DNA of 6,507 bases, from the NCBI GenBank assembly GCA_002862965.1, contig PKCW01000074.1, forward strand, positions 1 through 6,507. The letters are read 5' to 3'. The DNA comes from Pseudomonadota bacterium (GTDB taxonomy: Bacteria; Pseudomonadota; Gammaproteobacteria; UBA5335). Each line of letters starts with the position of its first letter. Within the stretch, counting starts at the first letter, position 1. Made by a program: the position numbers and the translations under genes. The notes under the pieces were generated by a model that did not search any database, was not told the DNA's origin, and was given only the letters and a program-made list of their open reading frames with translations. Below, one piece after another: positions 1 to 6,507 of this stretch.

Positions 1-147
1 TCGGAGAACCATGAGCCGTGGATGGGGGCTCACACGGAGGGGGCTGGCGGGGCGGGGTCTGTGGAGCCAGCTCGTCCTCGCGAACCCGTGCGGGCCGACA
101 TGCGGGTGGATCTTCACAAGGATAGCCCTCCAACTTCGGAAGAGCGC
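1..147 (+). repeat. Repeat copy A (49 codons shared with 664-810)
   Basis: This stretch aligns without net gaps to 664-810 at an offset of 663 bp. It encodes SENHEPWMGAHTEG, then RADMRVDL and KDSPPTSEER. In a plain codon alignment 22 of 49 codons are identical, 19 differ synonymously and 8 change the residue. Several of the eight cluster in a Gly-rich patch (codons 15-21) that realigns better with two compensating single-codon indels. The window starts exactly in phase with this unit, so its real left boundary may lie outside. Confidence 0.9.
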
Positions 148-1482
148 TCCGGAGCCTGTGGCGCGGACCCAGCGCAGGCCGTGAGGTCCCCGGCCGGTCG
201 GGCTCCGGAGACGCGGGGCCGGGCCGACACTGAGGCCGATGACGACCAGCCTGCGGCGAAGCGCCGCCCGCGGCCCCGGTCCAGCCTGCGGCTGCGGTCG
301 CGGTCGGCCGGTGACAAAGCGGCCCGCCGGGTGTCATTTGATGGGGGTCCTGCCGCCGTCGCCCAGGTCTCCGAGACCCCGGCCCCGCGGCGGGACCCGG
401 CGTATGAGGTCCCTTTCCCGACGCCTGCGGACACTTACCGCCAGATGGTGGCGGCGGGGTACCTCACGCAGAGTGGCACTACAGAGACGGGCGAGCCGCG
501 ATACGTGCGGACCACTGCCACCCATGCGGCCAGTATGTGGGGCGAGCACTACGACACCCACCCGGCGTCCACCCGTGTGGGGCCTCCCCCGAAGGCGTCG
601 GCGCCGGCGGCTGCGGACCTCTCTCCGCCTTCTTTCCCCTGTCCGGCCTCCGTGCGGGAAACTTCGGAGAACCATGAACCGTGGATGGGCGCCCACACCG
701 AGGGGGGCGGTGCGGGCTGGTCCGAGGAGCCGGCACGCCCAAGGGATACCGTGCGGGCCGACATGCGGGTGGACCTTGGCAAGGACAGCCCCCCCACCTC
801 CGAGGAGCGGGGGCGCGCTCCTCTGGCCGAAGCGGACCCGGCCAACCGCGAGCAGCGTCGTCAGCAACTGCACGAACCTTACCGCACCCTGCTCGGGCAC
901 TTCCGCCATGAAAGTGGGCATTACTACTGGGACCGGCTGGTACAGAACACCGACTGGCTAACGCCCTACCGCGAGCTGTTCGGCGATGAGCGCGCCGACT
1001 ATCAGGCAGCCCTCAAAACGCATTACGAACAGCCCGTCAGCGACTGGCAGCAGCATTTCATCAGCCAGTACGCCAGCGCCCACCCGTGGGAAGACTGGGC
1101 CGAAACCTGGGCGCATTACCTGCACATGATCGACACCATGGACACGGCAGCGGACTTCGGCGTGCGCCTGCGTCGCATTCCGGGGGACGCCTCCCCGGAT
1201 CCCGAGCTGCTCACCATCACCCTGGGCGAGGATTTCGAGGCGCTGATGGACCAGTGGCTCAGCCTCAGCGTCCTGACCAATGCGCTCAACCGGAGCATGG
1301 GGATCGAGGACGCCTATCCCTTCGTCCTGACCCCGGCGGTGCGCGCCAAGCTGCAGTTCGTGCACGAGGTCGTGCTGCAGAACGACGCCGATGCGCTCGA
1401 GGCCGCCCCGTCATCACCCAGCAAAGGAGCCCTCTCATGGCTGCCGAAGATCTGTTCGCCCCGGTCCAAATCGGGGACCTGA
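1..1482 (+). CDS. Chimeric ORF: unknown 221-codon-repeat protein joined to C-terminal catalytic part of a putative zinc-binding metallopeptidase (5' partial)
   Basis: The frame is open from base 1; the first ATG (22) lies inside the repeat and has no convincing Shine-Dalgarno site, so the true start is probably outside the window. Counting from that ATG, residues 1-263 are Pro/Ala/Arg-rich, partly low-complexity, and match no family I recognise. From about residue 268 (LAEADPANRE) the sequence fits the bacterial 'putative zinc-binding metallo-peptidase' family. HESGHYYW at 296-303 supplies the HExxH zinc site, and EDWAETWAHY downstream offers a likely third Glu ligand. Only about 215 residues of that family are present. 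The usual N-terminal region, including a Cys zinc ribbon, is absent, so the enzyme is truncated or fused. The last 15 or so codons read the OYE Shine-Dalgarno site and start region out of frame. The family has no well-established substrate. Identification of the metallopeptidase part is confident; whether the whole ORF is a real protein is not. Confidence 0.7.
   Translation, partial: SENHEPWMGAHTEGAGGAGSVEPARPREPVRADMRVDLHKDSPPTSEERSGACGADPAQAVRSPAGRAPETRGRADTEADDDQPAAKRRPRPRSSLRLRSRSAGDKAARRVSFDGGPAAVAQVSETPAPRRDPAYEVPFPTPADTYRQMVAAGYLTQSGTTETGEPRYVRTTATHAASMWGEHYDTHPASTRVGPPPKASAPAAADLSPPSFPCPASVRETSENHEPWMGAHTEGGGAGWSEEPARPRDTVRADMRVDLGKDSPPTSEERGRAPLAEADPANREQRRQQLHEPYRTLLGHFRHESGHYYWDRLVQNTDWLTPYRELFGDERADYQAALKTHYEQPVSDWQQHFISQYASAHPWEDWAETWAHYLHMIDTMDTAADFGVRLRRIPGDASPDPELLTITLGEDFEALMDQWLSLSVLTNALNRSMGIEDAYPFVLTPAVRAKLQFVHEVVLQNDADALEAAPSSPSKGALSWLPKICSPRSKSGT
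664..810 (+). repeat. Repeat copy B (second unit, cut at the metallopeptidase junction)
   Basis: This is the second copy of the 49-codon block, 663 bp after the first, so the two copies share a reading frame. Compared with copy A it favours C/G at third positions (for example cct/ccc, act/acc, gat/gac). Similarity to copy A ends after the SEER codons at 810. The next recognisable sequence, from 823, belongs to the metallopeptidase. The second unit is therefore truncated to less than a quarter of its expected length. Confidence 0.9.
1423..1429 (+). promoter_or_regulatory. Shine-Dalgarno site of the OYE gene
   Basis: AAAGGAG lies 7 nt before ATG 1437. It fixes the start of the oxidoreductase and rules out the upstream in-frame extension to 1086. 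The site lies inside the last codons of the preceding ORF, so translation of the two may be coupled. Confidence 0.85.
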
Positions 1483-2522
1483 CCCTTCCCAACCGCATCG
1501 TGATGGCGCCGCTGACCCGCAGCCGCGCCCAGCCGGACAACACGCCGGGGGAACTCGCCGCCCGCTACTACGCCCAGCGCGCCAGCGCCGGCCTGATCGT
1601 GAGCGAAGGCGTGGTTATCAGCCGGCAGGGCGTGGGCTATCCCAACGTGCCGGGGCTTTATGCCGATGAACACGTGCGCGCCTGGCAGCCCATCACCGAG
1701 GCCGTGCACGCGGCCGGCGGTCGCATCTTCGCGCAGATCTGGCACGTCGGCCGGATTTCGCTGCCGGAATACCAGCCGGATGGCGCGCTGCCGGTCGCGC
1801 CGTCCGCCGTCTGCCCCAAGGGCAATGCCTTCACCTGGACCGGCCCCAAGCCCTTCGTCACGCCGCGGGCGCTGGACATCGAGGAAATTCCGCTCATCGT
1901 CGCGCAATACCGGGATGCGGCGGCCCGTGCGCTGCAGGCCGGCTTCGACGGCGTGGAGATTCATGGCGCCAACGGCTATCTGATCGATCAGTTCCTGCGT
2001 GACGGGACCAATCGCCGCACCGACGCCTACGGCGGGTCTATCCCCAACCGTCTGCGGTTTCTGACCGAGGTGGTCGCGGCCGTCATCGAGGCCGTACCCG
2101 CGCGTCGCGTCGGGGTACGCATCTCGCCCGCCAGTACCGTCAACGACATGAGCGACAGCGATCCGCAGGCCCTGTTCAACGCCGTCGCCGAGCGCCTGTC
2201 CGGATACGCCCTGGCCTATCTGCACGCGGTGGAATGGGCGCCGAATGAAGAAGCGCCGCCGGATTTTGATTTCCAGGCCCTGCGCCGGCGCTTCGACGGG
2301 CCGTACATCGCCAATGGCCGTTATGACCGTGCGCGCGCCCTGCAAGCGCGGGCCGAGGGTCGCGCCGACCTCATCGCCTTCGGGCGGCTCTCGCTCGCGA
2401 ATCCGGATCTTCCGGCTCGGCTGGCGCAGGACGCGCCGCTCAATACGCCAGATCCCGCCACCTTCTACGGCGGGGACGCCCACGGCTACACGGATTATCC
2501 GGCCCTCGCGGACGCCGGCTAA
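1437..2522 (+). CDS. NADH:flavin oxidoreductase / Old Yellow Enzyme family, NemA-like alkene reductase
   Basis: This is a 361-residue cytosolic FMN enzyme with a single TIM barrel, close in length to E. coli NemA (about 365). Family members use NAD(P)H to reduce activated C=C bonds and some nitro or nitrate-ester compounds. Visible features are NRIVMAPLTRSR (19-30) with T27 tuning the flavin, AQIWHVGR (99-106) with Q100, and VEIHGANGY (173-181) with the substrate-binding H176/N179 pair and the proton donor Y181. Also present are NRRTDAYGGS, VRIS with R228, IANGRYD (291-297) and LIAFGR (312-317) near the FMN phosphate, and the typical C-terminal FYGGDAHGYTDYP. All key residues are present, so it should be active; the physiological substrate cannot be read from the sequence. 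The start is set by AAAGGAG 7 nt upstream. It overlaps the preceding ORF by 46 bp and is followed after about 80 bp by the HAD gene. No regulator gene is adjacent in the window. Confidence 0.93.
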   Translation: MAAEDLFAPVQIGDLTLPNRIVMAPLTRSRAQPDNTPGELAARYYAQRASAGLIVSEGVVISRQGVGYPNVPGLYADEHVRAWQPITEAVHAAGGRIFAQIWHVGRISLPEYQPDGALPVAPSAVCPKGNAFTWTGPKPFVTPRALDIEEIPLIVAQYRDAAARALQAGFDGVEIHGANGYLIDQFLRDGTNRRTDAYGGSIPNRLRFLTEVVAAVIEAVPARRVGVRISPASTVNDMSDSDPQALFNAVAERLSGYALAYLHAVEWAPNEEAPPDFDFQALRRRFDGPYIANGRYDRARALQARAEGRADLIAFGRLSLANPDLPARLAQDAPLNTPDPATFYGGDAHGYTDYPALADAG

Positions 2523-2603
2523 CGCGGGACAACGGGCTTGCGCAAGGACGCGCCGCCCCCCGATCATGCACCTTCCCGCTCGCCATCAAAGTGCGTCATC
2601 GGC

Positions 2604-3416
2604 ATGGGCATCCTGCAGTTACCCCGCGCGCAACCCCGCATCATGCTGTTTGACTGGCATGCCACGCTGGTCGATACGCTGGACGCGATGTATCACGCCG
2701 TCGACGATGTGCTGCCGCACCTGGAGGAACTCGGGCTGCTGGAGCGGGTGCTCAAGCCCAGCCAGTCCAAGACCGTGGAAGACGCCAAGCTGGTCAGCTA
2801 CATCCGCCGCTATCGCCGGCTGCACCCCAAGATCAAGGCCGCCCGCAAGATCTCCCGCACCGACATCTTCGAACTGCTCTTCGGCCCGGACGAAGAAGCC
2901 AAGCGCATGGCCCACCACGCCTTTGACCGCTGCTACCGCAACCACTATGGCGATGTGCATCCCATGGAGCCGGCGATGCGCGAGAACCTCGAAGCGCTGC
3001 AGGAGCTTGGCATCACGCTCGGCGTCATTTCCAACCGCAGCCGCGAGTTCATGAGCCACGAGATCGCCGTCGTGGACGGCACCGGCTGGGAGGATCTGTT
3101 CGCCACCATGGTCTGCGGCGACGATGTGCCGCGGCGCAAGCCCGCCCCGGACGTGATCCTCAAGGCATTGCAGAATCTCGGCGCCGAGCCGTCGAGCGCC
3201 TGTTGGTACGTCGGCGACAGCACCACCGATGTGGTGGCGGCAAAGGAAGCGCGCGTGACCTCCGTGTTCTACAACGGCGCCCACTGGGATGCGGCCTGGA
3301 TCGACAAGATCTTTCCGGGCACCACGCGCCATCCGCATCGCCCCGACGCCGTGGTCGACGACCTGCCCGCGCTGTTGTCGCTGGCGCGCCGCTTCTGGGC
3401 CCCGGCGGATCCCTGA
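2604..3416 (+). CDS. HAD-superfamily hydrolase (phosphoglycolate-phosphatase-like fold) with Asp-to-His change in motif I
   Basis: This is a 270-residue soluble protein if started at ATG 2604. The frame is open upstream to TTG 2538, and ATG 2643 is also possible; none has a clear Shine-Dalgarno site. HAD motifs are in order: motif I FDWHATLVDT (D17 nucleophile, H19 where phosphatases have the second Asp), motif II VISNRS (S143), motif III RRKPAPD (K179), and motif IV YVGDSTTD (D205/D209, Mg2+ binding). Residues of about 27-125 form an inserted, mostly helical and charged C1-type cap. The overall plan is that of Gph-like phosphatases, but the acid/base Asp two residues after the nucleophile is replaced by His. 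Catalytic efficiency or reaction type may therefore differ from a standard phosphomonoesterase. The substrate is unknown. It is co-directional with the OYE gene, about 80 bp downstream, and convergent with the lipid A acyltransferase. Confidence 0.86.
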   Translation: MGILQLPRAQPRIMLFDWHATLVDTLDAMYHAVDDVLPHLEELGLLERVLKPSQSKTVEDAKLVSYIRRYRRLHPKIKAARKISRTDIFELLFGPDEEAKRMAHHAFDRCYRNHYGDVHPMEPAMRENLEALQELGITLGVISNRSREFMSHEIAVVDGTGWEDLFATMVCGDDVPRRKPAPDVILKALQNLGAEPSSACWYVGDSTTDVVAAKEARVTSVFYNGAHWDAAWIDKIFPGTTRHPHRPDAVVDDLPALLSLARRFWAPADP

Positions 3417-3420
3417 CGCG

Positions 3421-3601
3421 TTTAGGGGCAGGCTGAAGCTGTAAAACTCCCTCTGCGATTGCCCCGGGAAACACGGTGCTCTGGCGCGTGCTCTGGAATA
3501 AGGAGACGCGGTGCTTCAAAGCGGTTCATCTGGACCTAAAGCCGCTGCCGGCGACCATGGACCGGCAGGTTCAGCCAGGCACCTTCGCGTTCACCCTGTG
3601 A
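3421..3601 (+). mobile_element. Probable remnant of the left end of an IS1182-type insertion sequence
   Basis: The stretch just after the HAD stop looks like an IS leader followed by a transposase N-terminus. It has an AGGGGCAGG...CTGTAAAAC segment, a Shine-Dalgarno-like AAGGAG (3500-3505), and then about 28 transposase-like codons. GGGGCA (3424-3429) and TGCCCC (about 3460-3465) could pair, and GTGCTCTGG is repeated at 3476-3484 and 3488-3496. No right end, matching terminal inverted repeat or target duplication is seen, so the limits are approximate. Confidence 0.4.
3506..3601 (+). pseudogene. Transposase N-terminal fragment, IS1182-like (decayed)
   Basis: In the frame of 3515 the sequence reads FKAVHLDLKPLPATMDRQ followed by VQPGTFAFTL, then a TGA at 3599. 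This resembles the N-terminus of IS1182-family DDE transposases, where a Met-Arg-(Phe/Tyr)-Lys start leads to a DRQ-x-x-PG-(T/S)-FE block and then the Leu/Val-Asp-His-Glu region. Nothing of the remaining 400 or more residues follows. No ATG is in frame upstream. A GTG at 3511, 5 nt after AAGGAG, would start the protein if about two bases had been lost before 3515, so a frameshift as well as truncation is likely. The match is from memory of the family, over only about 30 residues. Confidence 0.5.
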
Positions 3602-3661
3602 CACGCAGCAGAATCCAGGCCCACCATGCCAACACCCCGTGGGGCGGAATCAGGGGCGCCG

Positions 3662-3681
3662 GACGCGGTTCTGATCGCGTC
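3662..3681 (-). terminator. GC-rich hairpin just past the acyltransferase stop (possible weak terminator)
   Basis: GACGCG (3662-3667) and CGCGTC (3676-3681) form a perfect 6-bp stem with an 8-nt loop. It begins directly downstream of the minus-strand stop codon. There is no U-tract on either strand, so it is at best a weak or Rho-assisted terminator, possibly only a 3'-end stabilising structure. Confidence 0.25.
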
Positions 3682-3682
3682 G

Positions 3683-4609
3683 TCAGGACAGACGGGCTCG
3701 CCGCGGGCGACGGGGATAGATCGGTGCTTCGCCAGCCGGGCGGCGACGGAAGCGGCGGTAGTTCCAGAAGTACTGTTCCGGGCAGCGCCGGATGAGGGCC
3801 TCGACCGCGTCGCTCAGCGCCTGGGTGCCCACCTGCGGATCGGCGTCGGCCACAGCCTCCGCTACCGGCTCGAAATGGATGCGATAGCCGCGGCCCCGCG
3901 GCAGGCGCTCGGCGAAACACAGGATCACGGGCACCCGGGCCTTGTGCGCCAGTCGGGCCAGGAGCACGGGCGTGTGCGTCATCTGGCCGAAGTGGCGCAC
4001 GAAGACGCCGCCCACCTTGGGGTCCTGATCCGGCAACAGCCCGGCCAGTTCCCCGCGCCGCAACGCGGCCATGAGCGCGCGCACCCCGCCTTGGTCGGCG
4101 GGTTCCAGCCGTGCACCCAGATGCTGGCGGCGCTCACGGATCCAGGCATCGAGCGCGCCCTCTTGGGGGCGATACAGCGCGGTCAGCGGATAACGCGTCG
4201 TCAGGTACAGGCTGACGATCTCCCAGCAGCCGAGATGCGGGGTGGCGACGATGGCGCCCCCGCGCGTCAGCGCCTCGGCGATGTGCTGCTCGCCGCGGGT
4301 GTCCCGCACCAGCGCAGCGAGGGCAGCGCGATCGGCGCACCACACCTTGCCGGCCTCGAACAGCAGCCGCCCCAGGTGCGCCATGGACCGCCGCCGCAAG
4401 CCGCGACGCCAGGCCGGCGTCCGGTCGGGGAAACACAGGCCGAGGTTGATGTCGATCATGGTGCGCAGGCGCGAGGGAAACAGCGCCAGCGCGCTTCCCA
4501 GCGCGGCGCCCGCCGCGTGCAGCAGCGGCAAGGGAAGCAGTGCAAGGCCGCGAAGGAGCGGAATGCGAACATCAGGCATGGCGACACGACCGCGAGAAAG
4601 AGCGGCCAT
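3683..4609 (-). CDS. Lipid A biosynthesis (KDO)2-lipid IVA acyltransferase, LpxL/HtrB/LpxM family
   Basis: The product is 308 residues from ATG 4609, or 298 from ATG 4579 (MPDVR); neither has a strong Shine-Dalgarno site. The family transfers a fatty acyl chain from acyl-ACP to Kdo2-lipid IVA at the cytoplasmic face of the inner membrane, a late step of lipid A assembly. A hydrophobic N-terminal segment (about 15-45) fits the single membrane anchor. Recognisable blocks are INLGLCFPD (54-62), the catalytic HX4E motif HLGCWE (125-130), ALYRPQE (144-150), LLPDQDP (191-197) and the conserved C-terminal QYFWNYRRFRRRP (279-291). Length and motif order are normal and it appears intact. The gene is divergent from typA across 146 bp and convergent with the HAD gene. 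Which position and chain length it acylates cannot be decided, so I give no symbol. Confidence 0.9.
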   Translation of the reverse strand: MAALSRGRVAMPDVRIPLLRGLALLPLPLLHAAGAALGSALALFPSRLRTMIDINLGLCFPDRTPAWRRGLRRRSMAHLGRLLFEAGKVWCADRAALAALVRDTRGEQHIAEALTRGGAIVATPHLGCWEIVSLYLTTRYPLTALYRPQEGALDAWIRERRQHLGARLEPADQGGVRALMAALRRGELAGLLPDQDPKVGGVFVRHFGQMTHTPVLLARLAHKARVPVILCFAERLPRGRGYRIHFEPVAEAVADADPQVGTQALSDAVEALIRRCPEQYFWNYRRFRRRPAGEAPIYPRRPRRARLS

Positions 4610-4755
4610 TCTCGGAGCCGCGCTTCACGCTGTCCAGCGCGATGCCTGCCGGCGACTGCAACCTGCCCGACATACATGGCCGCTGCCGGCGTCGAGCCTT
4701 TCCCGTATACTGTCGCCCCCATCCGTCTTGCGGCCTGCCCGCTCCTGAGCCTCTC
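4610..4755. promoter_or_regulatory. Divergent intergenic region between the lipid A acyltransferase and typA
   Basis: This 146-bp non-coding gap must carry the signals for both divergent genes. Apart from the TATACT box toward typA and a weak GAG (4747-4749) before the GTG start, I find no convincing operator, palindrome or minus-strand promoter. Confidence 0.5.
4683..4711 (+). promoter_or_regulatory. Candidate sigma70 promoter for typA
   Basis: A TATACT -10-like box at 4706-4711 (5 of 6 to consensus) lies 44 bp before the GTG start. CTGCCG (4683-4688) sits 17 bp upstream as a poor -35 (3 of 6). GTATAC is palindromic, so the box could in principle also be read on the other strand toward the acyltransferase, but I see no -35 there. 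The -10 is an island of A/T in GC-rich DNA, which supports it. Confidence 0.5.

Positions 4756-6507
<1,752 letters not shown>

Larger units (their letters stand above)
1..810 (+). other. Segment of unknown origin upstream of the metallopeptidase junction
   Basis: This segment is one complete 663-bp period plus 147 bp of the next. It is coding in the frame of base 1, because the two copies differ mainly at synonymous third positions. The protein has a basic Arg/Ser stretch (about codons 85-110), then RRVSFDGG, then a less biased part (about codons 135-190 counted from base 1) containing TYRQMVAAGYLTQ and MWGEHYDTHPAS. No catalytic motif, signal peptide or membrane span is visible. Composition and repeat structure differ from the compact bacterial genes that follow. 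A non-bacterial or mobile origin, or a misassembled end, is possible, but I cannot name a source. Confidence 0.55.

Noticed and set aside
1..810. Reading the 663-bp repeat as a CRISPR or non-coding satellite
   Set aside because: There are only two copies with a very long period, and the codon-phased synonymous divergence points to protein coding.
1086..1436. N-terminal extension of the OYE frame upstream of ATG 1437
   Set aside because: The sequence there encodes the metallopeptidase in another frame. The OYE family begins at MAAEDLFAPV, and AAAGGAG sits 7 nt before it.
1314..2567. 417-codon minus-strand open frame
   Set aside because: Antisense shadow of the Old Yellow Enzyme gene, with no family features of its own.
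2523..2603. Possible promoter for the HAD gene in the gap after the OYE gene
   Set aside because: A TTGCGC exists near 2537, but there is no acceptable -10 at the right distance; read-through from the OYE gene is simpler.
2619..3338. 239-codon minus-strand open frame within the HAD gene
   Set aside because: Antisense shadow; the plus strand carries all four HAD motifs in order.
3511..3795. 94-codon frame starting at GTG 5 nt after AAGGAG
   Set aside because: It matches no family, runs into the 3' end of the acyltransferase gene in antisense, and its start signal is better explained by the transposase remnant in the next frame.

Overview
The window reads as GC-rich, Gram-negative bacterial DNA, most likely from a gammaproteobacterium. 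It carries a lipid A acyltransferase of the LpxL/HtrB family, a NemA-like Old Yellow Enzyme and a typical typA/bipA. Gene density, Shine-Dalgarno sites and codon use from about position 820 onward are those of one ordinary bacterial chromosome. The assignment to gammaproteobacteria is inference from gene content. Both edges cut through open reading frames, so the window may be a whole contig.

Layout, left to right. Positions 1-810 hold an unusual open frame that enters from the left edge. It contains a 663-bp (221-codon) repeat period: bases 1-147 recur at 664-810, and most differences are synonymous. At about 811-831 the frame passes without a stop into the C-terminal catalytic part of a HExxH putative zinc-binding metallopeptidase, ending at 1482. 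The N-terminal part normal for that family is missing. The last 46 bp overlap the start of an Old Yellow Enzyme type NADH:flavin oxidoreductase (1437-2522), which has a good Shine-Dalgarno site. A HAD-superfamily hydrolase with an unusual motif I (about 2604-3416) follows on the same strand.

The convergent gap 3417-3682 contains what looks like a decayed 5' end of an IS1182-type transposase. On the minus strand, 3683-4609 encodes the LpxL/HtrB-family acyltransferase. It is divergent from typA/bipA, which starts with GTG at 4756, sits behind a TATACT -10-like box, and runs off the right edge about 20-25 codons before its usual end.

How the genes relate: the metallopeptidase remnant, OYE and HAD genes are co-directional and could be co-transcribed, but no shared pathway is evident. 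LpxL (outer-membrane lipid maturation) and TypA (ribosome-associated GTPase) are housekeeping genes expressed outward from a 146-bp shared intergenic region. I see no defence system, CRISPR, tRNA, rRNA or riboswitch. The part that deserves attention is the repeat-bearing left end and its junction. It is either a real gene fusion or insertion, or an assembly chimera with DNA from another source.
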